Source: Paludibacteraceae bacterium
GTDB lineage: Bacteria > Bacteroidota > Bacteroidia > Bacteroidales > Paludibacteraceae
NCBI GenBank assembly: GCA_016283095.1
Contig: JAEEMG010000002.1
Location: 1-64,000 of the forward strand
Direction: 5' to 3'
Length of the DNA stretch: 64,000 nucleotides
Every line of letters begins with the position of its first letter. The first letter of the stretch is position 1. The notes under the pieces are model-generated. The model did no database searches. It was not told where the DNA came from and worked only from the letters and a program-made list of their open reading frames with translations. Position numbers and translations under genes: made by a program. Positions 35,664 through 46,155 of the stretch are shown piece after piece.

Positions 35664-37790
35664 TTATAGCAAGTCTACTCTACCCTTTGCCTCAGTTACT
35701 ACCTGCTTTGCGATAGCTGTAGATACCTCTGCATAGTGTGAGAACTCCATTGATGAAGTTGCACGACCTGATGTGATTGTACGCAACGATGTTACGTATC
35801 CGAACATTTCTGACAATGGAACTTTTGCCTTCACGATTCTAGCTCCTGAACGGCTTGTCTCCATTCCTTCTACCTGTCCACGACGCTTGTTAAGGTCGCC
35901 GATAACATCTCCCATGTTCTCTTCTGGTGTCACAACCTCTAGCTTCATGATTGGTTCCATCAATACTGGACGTGCCTTTGCACATGCTGCCTTGAATGCT
36001 AGGTTGGCTGCGATTTCGAATGACAACTGGTCTGAGTCTACTGGGTGGTATGATCCATCAACTACGACTACCTTCAACTGGTCTACTGGGAAGCCTGCCA
36101 ACACACCGTTCTTCATTGATGCAAGGAAGCCCTTCTGGATAGATGGGATAAACTCCTTAGGAATGTTACCTCCCTTAACGATATCCTCGAACTGAAGTGA
36201 ACCCTGGAAGTCTGGATCAACTGGTCCAACCTTAACCACGATATCAGCGAACTTACCACGTCCACCTGACTGCTTCTTGTAAACCTCTCTGTGGTCAACT
36301 GTCTGAGTGATTGCCTCCTTGTAGTTAACCTGTGGACGACCCTGGTTACACTCTACCTTGAACTCACGACGTAGACGGTCGATGATGATATCAAGGTGAA
36401 GCTCACCCATACCTGAGATAACTGTCTGGCCTGACTGCTCGTCTGTCTTTACAGTAAATGTTGGGTCCTCCTCTGCAAGTTTTGCAAGTCCGATACCTAG
36501 CTTGTCGATATCAGCCTGTGACTTAGGCTCTACTGCGATACCGATAACTGGATCTGGGAACTCGATTGACTCAAGTACCATGTGCGACTTTTCGTCCTCT
36601 CCACATAGTGTATCACCTGTACGGATATCCTTGAATCCTACACCTGCACCTATATCTCCAGCGGCTACAACCTCAACTGGGTTCTGGTGGTTAGAGTGCA
36701 TCTGGAACAAACGTGAGATACGCTCCTTCTTTCCTGAACGTGTGTTGAAGATATATGAACCAGCCTCTAGCTTACCAGAGTATACTCTGAAGAAGCAAAG
36801 ACGTCCTACATATGGGTCTGTAGCGATCTTAAATGCAAGAGCACAAAGTGGCTCGTCCTCGTCTGGGTGACGAACGATCTTAACCTCTTCGTTTCCTACC
36901 TCAGAACCGATGATCTCTGGAGTGTCAAGTGGGCTTGGAAGGTATGAACAAACTGCGTCTAGCATAGTCTGAACTCCCTTGTTCTTGAATGATGATCCAC
37001 ATACCATAGGGAAGATCTTCATTGCAAGTGTACCCTTACGGATAGCTGCCTTGATCTCATCCTCTGTGATTGAATCAAGATCACCCTCAAGGAACTTCTC
37101 CATGATTGTGTCATCACAATCAGAGACTGCCTCAAGCATCTTCTCTCTCCACTCGTTAGCCTCGTCTACTAGATCAGCTGGGATATCCTCTACATCGTAT
37201 GCAGCTCCCATTGTCTCATCATGCCAAACGATAGCCTTCATCTTTACTAGGTCGACAACACCCTTGAATGTCTCCTCAGCTCCGATTGGAATCTGGATAG
37301 GACATGGGTTAGCTCCTAGTACCTCTCTAACCTGAGCAACCACATCGAAGAAGTTTGCTCCAGAACGGTCCATCTTGTTAACGTAGCAGATACGAGGAAC
37401 ATTGTACTTGTCAGCCTGACGCCATACAGTCTCAGACTGTGGCTCTACACCACCTACAGCACAGAAAGCTGCCACTGCACCGTCAAGGATACGAAGTGAA
37501 CGCTCTACCTCTACTGTAAAGTCAACGTGTCCTGGAGTATCAATCAAGTTGATCTTGTACTTCTTGTCGTTGTACTTCCAGTATGTTGTTGTTGCAGCTG
37601 AAGTAATAGTGATACCACGCTCCTGCTCCTGAACCATCCAGTCCATTGTAGCTGCACCATCGTGAACCTCACAGATTTTGTGTGTAACAATAGTGTAGAA
37701 CAACATACGCTCTGCTGTTGTAGTCTTACCAGCATCGATGTGAGCCATGATACCGATATTTCTCGTATAATGCAAATCTGCTTTTGCCAT
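35664..37790 (-). CDS. fusA: translation elongation factor G
   Basis: 708 residues, complete EF-G. GTPase motifs: G1 [13 protein letters not shown], the switch-[15 protein letters not shown], and the G4 block [11 protein letters not shown]; domains II-V follow, ending with [19 protein letters not shown]. It catalyses tRNA-mRNA translocation. Lies between rpsG (36 nt) and rpsJ (75 nt). No tuf gene follows, in line with other Bacteroidota where tuf is elsewhere. Confidence 0.98.
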   Translation of the reverse strand: MAKADLHYTRNIGIMAHIDAGKTTTAERMLFYTIVTHKICEVHDGAATMDWMVQEQERGITITSAATTTYWKYNDKKYKINLIDTPGHVDFTVEVERSLRILDGAVAAFCAVGGVEPQSETVWRQADKYNVPRICYVNKMDRSGANFFDVVAQVREVLGANPCPIQIPIGAEETFKGVVDLVKMKAIVWHDETMGAAYDVEDIPADLVDEANEWREKMLEAVSDCDDTIMEKFLEGDLDSITEDEIKAAIRKGTLAMKIFPMVCGSSFKNKGVQTMLDAVCSYLPSPLDTPEIIGSEVGNEEVKIVRHPDEDEPLCALAFKIATDPYVGRLCFFRVYSGKLEAGSYIFNTRSGKKERISRLFQMHSNHQNPVEVVAAGDIGAGVGFKDIRTGDTLCGEDEKSHMVLESIEFPDPVIGIAVEPKSQADIDKLGIGLAKLAEEDPTFTVKTDEQSGQTVISGMGELHLDIIIDRLRREFKVECNQGRPQVNYKEAITQTVDHREVYKKQSGGRGKFADIVVKVGPVDPDFQGSLQFEDIVKGGNIPKEFIPSIQKGFLASMKNGVLAGFPVDQLKVVVVDGSYHPVDSDQLSFEIAANLAFKAACAKARPVLMEPIMKLEVVTPEENMGDVIGDLNKRRGQVEGMETSRSGARIVKAKVPLSEMFGYVTSLRTITSGRATSSMEFSHYAEVSTAIAKQVVTEAKGRVDLL

Positions 37791-37826
37791 TTTTCCTAAA
37801 TTGTTGAAGTGTTAAAACTAGATTGA

Positions 37827-38303
37827 TTAGAATCTGAAGTGAGCGAATGCACGGTTAGCCTCAGCCATCTTGTGCATATCTGCCTTTCTCTTAAACGCTC
37901 CACCCTGGTTGTTGTATGCGTCTGCGATCTCTGCAGCCAACTTATCTGCCATTGAACGGCCTGCTCTCTTACGAGCAAAGATGATAAGGTTCTTCATAGA
38001 GATAGACTCTTTTCTCTCTGGACGAATCTCTGTAGGCACCTGGAATGTTGCACCACCAACACGGCGAGACTTAACCTCTACCTGTGGAGCTACGTTCTCT
38101 AGAGCCTTCTTCCAGATCTCTAGTGGCTCCTTCTCCTCGTTTGGAAGCTTGCTCTTAACATTCTCCAACGCTGAGTAGAAAATAGTATACGCTGTACTCT
38201 TCTTACCGTCGTACATCAAATGGTTAACAAAACGTGTTACCATTACTTCGTTAAAAATTGGATCTGGCAAAATGATCCTCTTTTTAGGTTTTGCTTTTCT
38301 CAT
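37827..38303 (-). CDS. rpsG: 30S ribosomal protein S7
   Basis: 158 residues from [15 protein letters not shown], the normal Bacteroidota S7 start. The frame is open 14 codons further (to 38345) but that extension is basic, low in information and not part of S7. Core [44 protein letters not shown] and the end [11 protein letters not shown]. Nucleates the 30S head. 148 nt after rpsL, the largest gap of the superoperon. Confidence 0.97.
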   Translation of the reverse strand: MRKAKPKKRIILPDPIFNEVMVTRFVNHLMYDGKKSTAYTIFYSALENVKSKLPNEEKEPLEIWKKALENVAPQVEVKSRRVGGATFQVPTEIRPERKESISMKNLIIFARKRAGRSMADKLAAEIADAYNNQGGAFKRKADMHKMAEANRAFAHFRF

Positions 38304-38451
38304 TTTCTTAAATCGTTTTTGTCTTGGTTGCTTCTGTCGCTTCAACGGCCCCTCTTGACCATTTACTCAACCCTCATCACGCTACCAGTAAAACTAAAAC
38401 TTAGTTCTGTTTTTTACTTAAAAAGAATTTTGCTAGTCGGCAAGTCCGAAA

Positions 38452-38856
38452 TTACTTCTTACCCTTTGCTGGTGCTGCCTGTCCTGGCTTTGGACGCTTA
38501 GCTCCATACTTTGAACGTCTCTGAGTACGTCCGTTTACTCCTGCAGTATCCAATGTACCGCGAACGATGTGGTAACGTACACCCGGTAGGTCCTTAACAC
38601 GACCACCACGTACCATCACGATTGAGTGCTCCTGTAGGTTGTGGCCTTCTCCTGGGATGTAGGCGTTAACCTCCTTCTGGTTTGTCAATCTCACACGCGC
38701 CACCTTACGCATTGCAGAGTTAGGCTTCTTTGGTGTTGTTGTATAAACACGCATGCAAACACCTCTTCTCTGTGGACATGAATCCAACGCAGGAGACTTA
38801 CTCTTGTCTTCAAGACTAGCTCTTCCTTTTCTAACTAACTGTTGAATAGTAGGCAT
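38452..38856 (-). CDS. rpsL: 30S ribosomal protein S12
   Basis: 134 residues, the first gene of the superoperon. [67 protein letters not shown] and [19 protein letters not shown] are invariant S12 features. It carries Lys at the positions where streptomycin-resistance changes arise (TPKKPNS, RVKDLPG), i.e. wild-type type residues. Decoding-centre protein. Confidence 0.98.
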   Translation of the reverse strand: MPTIQQLVRKGRASLEDKSKSPALDSCPQRRGVCMRVYTTTPKKPNSAMRKVARVRLTNQKEVNAYIPGEGHNLQEHSIVMVRGGRVKDLPGVRYHIVRGTLDTAGVNGRTQRRSKYGAKRPKPGQAAPAKGKK

Positions 38857-38905
38857 TTTTGTTTTAACTTTTTAAATTTTTACTGATATTCTATCATTTA
38901 GAATG

Positions 38906-38936
38906 CAAAAATAGTCATATAATTTTACATGGCAAA
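38906..38936 (-). promoter_or_regulatory. promoter of the rpsL-rplQ superoperon
   Basis: On the minus strand: TTTG (38936-38933), 19 nt, TATTTTTG (38913-38906), about 50 bp before the rpsL start. A full match to the Bacteroidota primary promoter. No second strong promoter was seen inside the superoperon, but I did not scan it exhaustively. Confidence 0.85.
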
Positions 38937-39336
38937 CAAAAATCGAGAAAAAAAGTCGTTATTTATCAACATTTCAAAGATTTAGGTTTTTCACTCCTGT
39001 TTTAAAGTTTTTTCCCGTCTACAAAAACTTTCATTCAAAAATATATTGCATAACATAAAAATCATAACAAGCTAACTTACTTGAGCTCTCTTTAATTTAT
39101 ATGTATTCCCATATTATACTTACATAAATATTTCCATCATCTGCACAAACAAAGGATTTCTCAATGACACAACCATTCTAAATCCGACGAGACAAATACC
39201 ATAAAATGTGAAAAGAACTTAAAACCAGACTAAATCTTTCGTTTCATCCTTGCAAATCCAACTTTTTATCTTTTATTTTGTGATGATTTAATATTAACAA
39301 CGAGAGGACAACCTCTATCTTTATTCTTTATTTATT
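38937..39336. other. intergenic region without recognised gene
   Basis: About 400 bp between the rpsL promoter and the DUF805 gene. AT-rich, no open frame with coding character. It should hold the promoter of the DUF805 gene, but no clear TAnnTTTG box was found; a small hairpin GAGGacaaCCTC lies near 39302-39313. Confidence 0.5.
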
Positions 39337-39726
39337 ATGATCGATAATTTTAAAAAAGTCGTTTGCGACAACTACGCAAACTTCTCCGGAAGAGCTAGGA
39401 GAAGCGAGTATTGGATGTACCTTTTGGCATACTGGATAATCAGCGTTGTACTTGGTATTGTTTTAGGTGTAGTCGGTGGAATCCTTGGTCTAGATGAACA
39501 ATTAATTAGTGTGCCAATCTATGTCCTTGGTATTGCTCTACTACTTCCTTCTTTGGCAGTGGCAGTTCGCCGTTTGCACGATACTGATAAGAGCGGATGG
39601 TACATTCTTGTGACACTTATCCCTCTCATAGGTGGCATTTTATTTCTTGTTTGGGCAGTATCCGAAGGCACTGCAGGTCCTAACAAATATGGTGAGGATC
39701 CAAAGAGAAGCAAATTATTCGACTAA
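39337..39726 (+). CDS. DUF805 inner-membrane protein
   Basis: 129 residues with three or four membrane segments. The family pattern is clear: NFSGRARRSEYWMYLLAYWI near the start, VRRLHDTDKSGWYILVTLIPLIGGILFLVW, and the polar end GPNKYGEDP. DUF805 proteins are small inner-membrane proteins of unknown function. Single gene with its own terminator. Confidence 0.92.
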   Translation: MIDNFKKVVCDNYANFSGRARRSEYWMYLLAYWIISVVLGIVLGVVGGILGLDEQLISVPIYVLGIALLLPSLAVAVRRLHDTDKSGWYILVTLIPLIGGILFLVWAVSEGTAGPNKYGEDPKRSKLFD

Positions 39727-39760
39727 GAAACAATCCGATTTTTCAGATATACAGAACACG

Positions 39761-39792
39761 AGGGAATGGATTTGTCCATTCCCTTTTTTTTC
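39761..39792 (+). terminator. terminator after the DUF805 gene
   Basis: AGGGAATGGA (39761-39770) pairs with TCCATTCCCT (39775-39784), loop TTTG, then an uninterrupted T run. Confidence 0.9.
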
Positions 39793-39842
39793 ACAATCAT
39801 CCAGAATCATTATATTAAAGACGGGTGCTCTGAAGAAACACA

Positions 39843-39874
39843 AAAAAATCCGCAACCTTCGATTGCGGATTTTT
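39843..39874. terminator. bidirectional terminator
   Basis: ATCCGCAA (39848-39855) pairs with TTGCGGAT (39863-39870). A run on the left and T run on the right, so it can end transcription from both sides; it lies 34 bp past the stop of the minus-strand gene. Confidence 0.8.
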
Positions 39875-39907
39875 ATTATGCATTTCGCATTTATAACTCT
39901 TTATTCA

Positions 39908-40939
39908 TTAGAACGCCACATTGAACGACGTTGAGAACTGCCATCCTCGCAAATCATAATTATACTTGAACGGCAGATAGTAACTGCCTCGCAAATCCCA
40001 CAATACGTAGCGGTTCTTGAACAATTCCACTCCTACGGTAGGGCTTACATAAATAGTCTTTGCGGATGATTCTTCTCCCCTGAACGCCATGAATCCGACA
40101 TTGTATCCGGAATACATATTGAAACATTTTCTTGAGCCTCGTCCGAAATGACGGGAGTAGAAATCCTGGCCAAAACTGATGTTGAAGGCATCTGTAAGCG
40201 TGGTGGAATCTGCCGCAGCCACATCTCTTGCCTTAAACACACCAAGGGTTATAAATGTTTTTCCCCTAGTGAAAAGGTATTTCAGATTATATCCGTTATA
40301 ATACTTCGCTGAGAATCCCGGTTTCGGATTTCCGACCATCAAGAAACTGTACTCGAATCCTGGCATGTTCACGAAACGAACCTTCGTCTGTCTTGGTGTT
40401 GTCTCATCTCGCATCAGATAAAAATTCAGGTTGACGGTGCCGATAGAAGCATATCCTTCACTTAAATTCCTGTTTTTCTTTCTCAACGACTCACGTTTAT
40501 CGTAAAGTTCACTTTCCAACTCCTCAGCTATGGAGTCGTTCTTGACTTTGGCCATTCTTGTCTCCAGCTCTTTAATGTCAGACTTCAGTCGCTCTATAGA
40601 AACAGATTGGTTCTCTATTTCACGCGAGAGATTCTTCGTCGTCTCTGTAGAGTTCAAAACCGCACATTTCCACCCTTCCAATTGCTGTTTTATGGCGTTG
40701 TACTGGGCTTCTGTCATCACCACATTATAATAAACCTGCTCATAATTCTGTGTTTTCGAGTTGATCAACAATGAGTTTTCGTTGATATACTGTTCTACCA
40801 CAGGCACCACCTTGTCAAAATTAATAGAATACGTGTTTAGAGTTGCCTCCATATAAACGCTATCTCTTGACGTCTTCGCATTCAATGCTAATGGAAGTAA
40901 TGCGACTAAAATATTGAGTAAAATTCTCTTGTAGTCCAT
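39908..40939 (-). CDS. exported coiled-coil protein with barrel-like C-terminus
   Basis: 343 residues from the ATG at 40939, where the signal peptide starts (MDYKRILLNILVALLPLALNAKT); the frame is open 19 codons further but that would bury the signal peptide. Residues about 65-165 are a heptad-rich coiled coil (NLSREIENQSVSIERLKSDI, then RMAKVKNDSIAEELESELYDKRESL). The C-terminal half is strand-rich and ends in Phe (FSTSFNVAF), as in outer-membrane barrels. No family recognised; an envelope protein linking a helical periplasmic part to the outer membrane is an inference. Confidence 0.75.
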   Translation of the reverse strand: MDYKRILLNILVALLPLALNAKTSRDSVYMEATLNTYSINFDKVVPVVEQYINENSLLINSKTQNYEQVYYNVVMTEAQYNAIKQQLEGWKCAVLNSTETTKNLSREIENQSVSIERLKSDIKELETRMAKVKNDSIAEELESELYDKRESLRKKNRNLSEGYASIGTVNLNFYLMRDETTPRQTKVRFVNMPGFEYSFLMVGNPKPGFSAKYYNGYNLKYLFTRGKTFITLGVFKARDVAAADSTTLTDAFNISFGQDFYSRHFGRGSRKCFNMYSGYNVGFMAFRGEESSAKTIYVSPTVGVELFKNRYVLWDLRGSYYLPFKYNYDLRGWQFSTSFNVAF

Positions 40940-41066
40940 ATTTTGTATATAAAAAATTGCAACTTTTGTTGTTGATAACAAAAAAATCAAAAACAACTAA
41001 AATTTACTACAAACTTATGAATTTAAATCGACTATCACAAACAATCATAAAATATTAGTAACACTA

Positions 41067-41095
41067 AAAAAGGCATGCTAAAAAGCACACCTTTT
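41067..41095 (-). terminator. terminator after the lipoprotein pair
   Basis: AAAAGG...TGCT / AGCA...CCTTTT hairpin with loop AAAA, followed on the minus strand by T residues. Confidence 0.65.
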
Positions 41096-41130
41096 CTAGT
41101 TTCATTAGTCAATATCAAAAATGACATAGA

Positions 41131-41601
41131 TTATTTCTTTCTCCACACATTCTGACCATGGTTCTCCATCTCTTTTGCGATATCAGACAAAGATGACTCA
41201 GAAAGTGAACAATATGTGTATGCAAAATTACTTGAACTTTTTGCCTCATCTGTCTGTAATGAAAATACGCGTGGACACTCAACATCTTCAATTGCAATCG
41301 GAACAAATGTTATCATTTTTGAATTGCATAAAATTGAAATGGAATCAAAGCCTACACTAGGTTTTCGTACATAATTAGGATTGATTTCAACATCGCTTTT
41401 CATAGGAAAACTCATAGTATCAACTCTATCACCTCCTTTGGCATACCATATGATATCTATGGGATTTTCACCTGTATTTCTTATATTACACGACCCATGT
41501 TCAGGAGGATAATCATTTCCATCTTCAACATCTTTCTCGCACGAAGAGAAAAAACTACTCACTAACGTACCAATGAGCAAATAACTGATCAATTTTTCCA
41601 T
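41131..41601 (-). CDS. small lipoprotein downstream of metalloprotease
   Basis: 156 residues. Lipoprotein signal with Cys21 (LVSSFFSSC) and acidic DVEDGNDY after it, a pattern that fits surface-directed Bacteroidota lipoproteins. The rest contains a short beta-rich domain (GSCNIRNTGENPIDIIWYAKGGDRVDTMSF). No family recognised. It begins 47 nt inside the end of the metalloprotease gene in another frame, so the two are probably co-translated and may function together, for example as enzyme and partner. Confidence 0.75.
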   Translation of the reverse strand: MEKLISYLLIGTLVSSFFSSCEKDVEDGNDYPPEHGSCNIRNTGENPIDIIWYAKGGDRVDTMSFPMKSDVEINPNYVRKPSVGFDSISILCNSKMITFVPIAIEDVECPRVFSLQTDEAKSSSNFAYTYCSLSESSLSDIAKEMENHGQNVWRKK

Positions 41602-43045
41602 TTTCCGTTGAATTATTTTTAATTTTCTTTATGTTAGCCTTAAAGTTAGACCAAGTTTTAGCACCTTTCAATGCATTTTGAACTTGCAACAAAGTGTAAC
41701 CAGAGACATAACTACTACATGTCCAAAGACCTCTAGCATCATTATCGATAAGATCATCCACTAATCCAGAATAAATTCCATCATACCATATTCTTGAAAA
41801 CTGCTTGTATTTGTCGTAGGTAAAATAGTTGGCCACACCAACAGTCCAAGCCTCTTTCACAGATTTCGATACATCACGGTATGTACTTTTGCCCACCACA
41901 CGACAATGGATAGAGTGAGCCAACTCATGCACTGTAGTACCATATATTTGCATTGAATTACGCTCACGTCCATTAGAATCATACCTATAGATATGAATTT
42001 CTGTAGAGCCATAAGTAGAATAATCACCTACTGCAGTACCATCATCTCTGTTTGAAGCCCTCATTTCAAGGCTTTCTTCTGGTCTTGAAAGTCCAGCGAT
42101 ATCGTCATAATAACAAAATTTTGCACCTCTAAAGATACTTGCATAATACCATTGTGTGGCATTATCAGATTTTGAGAAAGTCTTATTCACACTACTATGA
42201 TTGTTTTGAATCACATAATCAGCCGTAGCCAATCCCGAAACAGGGCGAATTTTGAAATTGTCTCCTCTTTTCCACTCAATAGAATACTTACAGTCACTTC
42301 TCAACTTCACCGGACTCTTAAAGTATCCATTTTCATTCGTGACATTTGTATGAGTTGCTATATGGTATCTCATACGAACCTGTACTCCAACCAAAGGAAC
42401 AACACCAAGCTCAGTGTCTTCGTATTTCAAGTAGCCATCAGCATACCACTTGGAACCTCTTGTCTCCGATGGCTTGGCAGTATCTCCAGCAATCAAACAT
42501 GCTTTTTCCTCTAACGATTCCCAAGAAATTGCAGAAGCTGAGCGTAAAGAAGATGATACCCCATCCTCTTCAAGATAAATTTCATCCAACACCTCATGCT
42601 CAACATCTGGAAGTTTATAGTTGATAGGAGCACAGACATACTGATACGTAGGTACTGTATCAGGAAGTGATGGATCATGATAATCTCCTCCTTCTCCAAT
42701 CAACTCAACATCAAGTGGATAATTATAGAAGAAAAGAGAAGTATCCGCTTCCAATAATCTAAGTTCATTGACATTTTTAGGTGAAAATTTTAAATAAAGA
42801 TGTGTTGGTTGTAAATTTCCACCAGATCTTGTTCCTCCTAATTCATCGAACGCTTGTTGCATTATTTTCAAAGAATAAGGATTGGTTATTTTCTTTCCTA
42901 ATTTAAGTGTGCCATCTGATAGAGCTACCGCTCCCTCTTGATTTAAATCAGCATCTTCGACAAATTCATCCTGACAAGCAGAAAAAACAGGAAATAAGGA
43001 CACGCAAAGAAACATTCTTCGCATTGACGTTAAATTAAACTTCAT
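41555..43045 (-). CDS. putative zinc metalloprotease lipoprotein
   Basis: 496 residues. Lipoprotein signal with Cys24 (FPVFSAC). A carboxypeptidase-regulatory-like beta domain is likely around 215-265 (LVGVQVRMRYHI, TNENGYFKSPVKL). The catalytic part holds HELAH at 373-377 within a longer HExxHxxH (HELAHSIH), and a Glu at 398 (SVKEAWTVGVANYF) in the position of a gluzincin third ligand. I therefore infer a surface or periplasmic zinc peptidase; substrate unknown. Acidic, Cys-containing N-terminal part of unknown role. Followed by an overlapping small lipoprotein gene. Confidence 0.75.
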   Translation of the reverse strand: MKFNLTSMRRMFLCVSLFPVFSACQDEFVEDADLNQEGAVALSDGTLKLGKKITNPYSLKIMQQAFDELGGTRSGGNLQPTHLYLKFSPKNVNELRLLEADTSLFFYNYPLDVELIGEGGDYHDPSLPDTVPTYQYVCAPINYKLPDVEHEVLDEIYLEEDGVSSSLRSASAISWESLEEKACLIAGDTAKPSETRGSKWYADGYLKYEDTELGVVPLVGVQVRMRYHIATHTNVTNENGYFKSPVKLRSDCKYSIEWKRGDNFKIRPVSGLATADYVIQNNHSSVNKTFSKSDNATQWYYASIFRGAKFCYYDDIAGLSRPEESLEMRASNRDDGTAVGDYSTYGSTEIHIYRYDSNGRERNSMQIYGTTVHELAHSIHCRVVGKSTYRDVSKSVKEAWTVGVANYFTYDKYKQFSRIWYDGIYSGLVDDLIDNDARGLWTCSSYVSGYTLLQVQNALKGAKTWSNFKANIKKIKNNSTENGKIDQLFAHWYVSE

Positions 43046-43479
43046 TTAAATTCATTTTTAGTTTTTTACATCATCCCATAAAGGACATCTTTTTTACATT
43101 TTATTTTTATAGCTACAAAAACATCCGCAAATATACCCCAAATCATTTCAAAAAAAAAAAAAAATGCAACTTTTTTAAATATTGCTTAATTTTCTTCACA
43201 AAAATTACTGTATTGATTGTATTTCTTTATATAAATCAATCTGGTTTATTACTGATTTTCCGTCTCTTTTCCTCAAAAAAAGTCGTAAACTTTCTCGGAC
43301 AACACCTATCCTCTGTGTTTTTTTATGAGCTCGCCTGCGGTTCAAAGGATTAGGGCGTTCCGTCCTTAACAATCCTCATTTATGATACTCCAACTATCTT
43401 TTGACTTCGTCGAATTCACATTAATAACGATAGACAATAAACTAATTTTGAATTTAGCATTTAGAATTTTGAATTCCAA
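43046..43479. other. intergenic region with poly-A tract and interspersed repeat
   Basis: No gene seen. Contains a 14-A tract (near 43150-43163), AT-rich sequence, and a repeat at 43327-43377 that recurs in inverted orientation near 53905. Confidence 0.6.
43327..43377 (+). repeat. interspersed repeat, copy A
   Basis: GCTCGCCTGCGGTTC, then GATTAGGGCGTTCCGTCCTT and AACAATCCTC. The outer AGGATT/AATCCT can pair. Copy B is on the opposite strand at 53905-53964. Confidence 0.8.
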
Positions 43480-44394
43480 CTACATCACCATCGCCACTAC
43501 CGTCGCAATGGCAAACACCATCATATTGCGTGAACTCTCTCCTATCAACTGGTTGAGTGCTTTGCCCCTCTTGATTCTCATCAACTTGGTATACGACATC
43601 AAATGTAATATTATATATGGTATATAAAAGAATGTAAGAGCCAGATTGCCTCTGAAGACATAACACATCAGCACTACAGCTCCCAATCCGCACCACAAAT
43701 ATAACATCTCCCCAAATCGCTCGCCAAACTTCACTATCAGCGTGCGTTTGCCATCCGCAGCATCCGTCTCACGGTCACGGTAGTTGTTGACTACCAACAA
43801 TGCGTTGATCGCCATTCCCGTCGCCACTCCCGCCACTATACATCCTGGCTCTGAAAAGCATCCGGGTGTCTGGCAATAGCATGTGAAACAGGTGGCAACG
43901 ATCCCGAAGAATCCTACGACCGCAACGTCGCCAAGCCCATTATAAGAGAGCGGGAACGGGCCAGATGTGTAGAAATACGCAAAGAAAATGCAGAATATGC
44001 CGACTCCTATCATCGTCAGCACCTGCGATTCCTCAATAAGTGGAAGCATCATGATTCCGCACAACGCTGCCAGCCCCACCACAATCGCGATTCCTATATA
44101 CATCGCCTTCTTCGTGATCCACCCCTGAGCCATCGCTCTTTCCGGACCAAGGCGGTCTTTCCCGTCGCTACCCTTCAGAAAATCAAAAAGATCATTGATA
44201 AAATTAGCGGCAATCTGCATCAGCGACGCGAATAAGAAGCAGATGGTGAATTTTCGCCAATCGAAAGCCGCACCGTCTCCCAAATATACACTCAACGCTG
44301 AACCAACAAGCACTGGCACAACCGCCGCCGCCAACGTCTTCGGGCGGGCCGCCAAAACCCATGCCTTAGCAGAATTTACCTCTACCGTCTCCAT
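43480..44394 (-). CDS. menA: 1,4-dihydroxy-2-naphthoate polyprenyltransferase
   Basis: 304 residues, UbiA-superfamily membrane enzyme that joins dihydroxynaphthoate to a polyprenyl chain in menaquinone synthesis. Opening WVLAARPKTLAAAVVPVLVGSAL, first Asp-rich motif in NFINDLFDFLKGSDGKDRLGP, second in VNNYRDRETDAADGKRTLIVKFG. About eight membrane segments. 6 nt after the S41 protease gene. Menaquinone genes upstream are not in the window. Confidence 0.94.
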   Translation of the reverse strand: METVEVNSAKAWVLAARPKTLAAAVVPVLVGSALSVYLGDGAAFDWRKFTICFLFASLMQIAANFINDLFDFLKGSDGKDRLGPERAMAQGWITKKAMYIGIAIVVGLAALCGIMMLPLIEESQVLTMIGVGIFCIFFAYFYTSGPFPLSYNGLGDVAVVGFFGIVATCFTCYCQTPGCFSEPGCIVAGVATGMAINALLVVNNYRDRETDAADGKRTLIVKFGERFGEMLYLWCGLGAVVLMCYVFRGNLALTFFYIPYIILHLMSYTKLMRIKRGKALNQLIGESSRNMMVFAIATVVAMVM

Positions 44395-44400
44395 TTTTTA

Positions 44401-46104
44401 TTATCGCTCCAATATTTCTTTCATCTCCTTGCTTGTGAAAGCTTTCAAAGCTTCACGGAAAGCATTGTCATCCAAGTTGTATGCCCAATAGAACGGACGT
44501 TGCTTATGGTTATCCGAACCATGGATCGAACGAATCAGATAAGCCGCAAGCAGACGCATGATCTTCTGCTGTGTCGACGCTGGTTCCCTATCCGACGGAG
44601 AGAAATTCTTCTCATGCTTCGCGTAGGCAAGGAATTCACGGTAAACACTGTCATGCATCAAATTCTTGTATGTCATCTTGAAATCGCCAGTTTCCTTATA
44701 AGCCTCGATCTCCGAAGGATGGTTCTCCATATATTTATATGAGAAGTCATACACAACGTCGCTCAAAAGTACTTTCTTTGCGAACGCCGACATATTAGTG
44801 TCGAGAGGCACGAAGATATCAGGCATAATTCCACCACCTCCGTAGACGGTGCGGCCAAGTTTGCAAGTCTTGTAGACCATGCTGTCCTTCTCAGCAGCCT
44901 TCTTCATGCTGTCGACATTGGTCATCTCACCGTGCTCATAACGCATTGCCGTCTCCGCACGATAATCATAATCCTTGCCATAATATTTCTGGACGCATCT
45001 TCCTGAAGGAGTGTAGTATCTTGCTATAGTAAGACGCAATGCCGCTCCACCTGAGATTGGGATCTGCTGCTGCACAAGTCCCTTGCCGAACGAACGGCTT
45101 CCCACAATGACACCTCTGTCGTTGTCCTGGATAGCGCCTGCGAAAATCTCACTCGCAGAAGCCGAATTCTCATTGATAAGCACCACGATAGGATCCGAAA
45201 TGATCGGAGCACCACGAGACATCAGCACCTCACCAGCATTTGCGCGTGTCTGACCACGTCCGCAAGTGTAGACGATAGTGTCGCCCTCATCAAGAAGGAA
45301 ATTCAACATCTCGCCAGCCACAGGAAGGAATCCGCCTCCATTGTTACGCAAATCGACAATGAAACGTCTTGCTCCTTCAGACTGAAGTGTGAGCAATGCT
45401 TCGTAGAATTCCTCATGGGTTCTCTCTCCGAAACGGTCGATCTTGACGTATCCAGTCTGGTCGTCAGCCATATAGAAAGCGTCGACAGTCTCCTGAGCCA
45501 CCTCACCACGGATCACCTCATAATCGAGAGTCTCTGCGACACCCTTACGTTTGATTCCAAGTTTGACGTGAGTGTCTTTCGGACCACGCAACGTCTTCAC
45601 CACAACCTCATTATTCAATTTAGGGCCGACGAAAACACTGTCGTCGACAGCGATAATCTTATCACCAGCACGAAGTCCGGCCTTCTCCGACGGACCACCG
45701 GAAATCACCTGCACCACATTGACAGTATCGTTGCGGAGGTTGAACTGCACACCGATGCCGAAGAAACTGCTTGCGAGTTCGTCATTAGTTATCTGAAGAT
45801 CCTCAGCCTTGATATAAGCAGTGTGAGGATCGAGAGTTTCTGTAAGTTGAGGAATCACACGGTCGACAAGATCAGACATATTGACAGTGTCCACATACAT
45901 GCTCGACACGTAATGTAGGACATCAGACATCTTTCTTGCCGCTATCACATCAGCCTCACCTTCGAACAATTTGCGTGGAGACTGGAACAACCCCTCTTCT
46001 GTAATCACACGTTTTTCACCGAATTTTGCCCCAAGAATGAAGGCAACAGCAGTGAAGATACCAAGAAGAACAGGTACCAGAACCTGTTTTGTTTTATTGT
46101 TCAT
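44401..46104 (-). CDS. S41-family C-terminal processing peptidase
   Basis: 567 residues. N-terminal membrane anchor (about 8-27), PDZ domain (about 105-195, GIGVQFNLRNDTVNVVQVISGGPSEKAGLRAGD), and S41 protease core with VKIDRFGERT, DLRNNGGGFLP, catalytic Ser316 in NENSASASEIFAGA and Lys341 in SFGKGLVQ, the 25-residue Ser-Lys spacing seen in E. coli Prc. The C-terminal ~150 residues are unassigned. A periplasmic tail-specific protease. Lies between the deaminase (51 nt) and menA (6 nt). Confidence 0.94.
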   Translation of the reverse strand: MNNKTKQVLVPVLLGIFTAVAFILGAKFGEKRVITEEGLFQSPRKLFEGEADVIAARKMSDVLHYVSSMYVDTVNMSDLVDRVIPQLTETLDPHTAYIKAEDLQITNDELASSFFGIGVQFNLRNDTVNVVQVISGGPSEKAGLRAGDKIIAVDDSVFVGPKLNNEVVVKTLRGPKDTHVKLGIKRKGVAETLDYEVIRGEVAQETVDAFYMADDQTGYVKIDRFGERTHEEFYEALLTLQSEGARRFIVDLRNNGGGFLPVAGEMLNFLLDEGDTIVYTCGRGQTRANAGEVLMSRGAPIISDPIVVLINENSASASEIFAGAIQDNDRGVIVGSRSFGKGLVQQQIPISGGAALRLTIARYYTPSGRCVQKYYGKDYDYRAETAMRYEHGEMTNVDSMKKAAEKDSMVYKTCKLGRTVYGGGGIMPDIFVPLDTNMSAFAKKVLLSDVVYDFSYKYMENHPSEIEAYKETGDFKMTYKNLMHDSVYREFLAYAKHEKNFSPSDREPASTQQKIMRLLAAYLIRSIHGSDNHKQRPFYWAYNLDDNAFREALKAFTSKEMKEILER

Positions 46105-46155
46105 ATTTTGTTAGGTTATATTTATGTCATTAGGTCATTAATGTCAGTCGTAAGG

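Noticed and set aside
38304-38345. longer N-terminus of S7
   Set aside because: The added 14 residues are a basic stretch not present in S7 proteins; normal start MRKAKPKK is 14 codons downstream.
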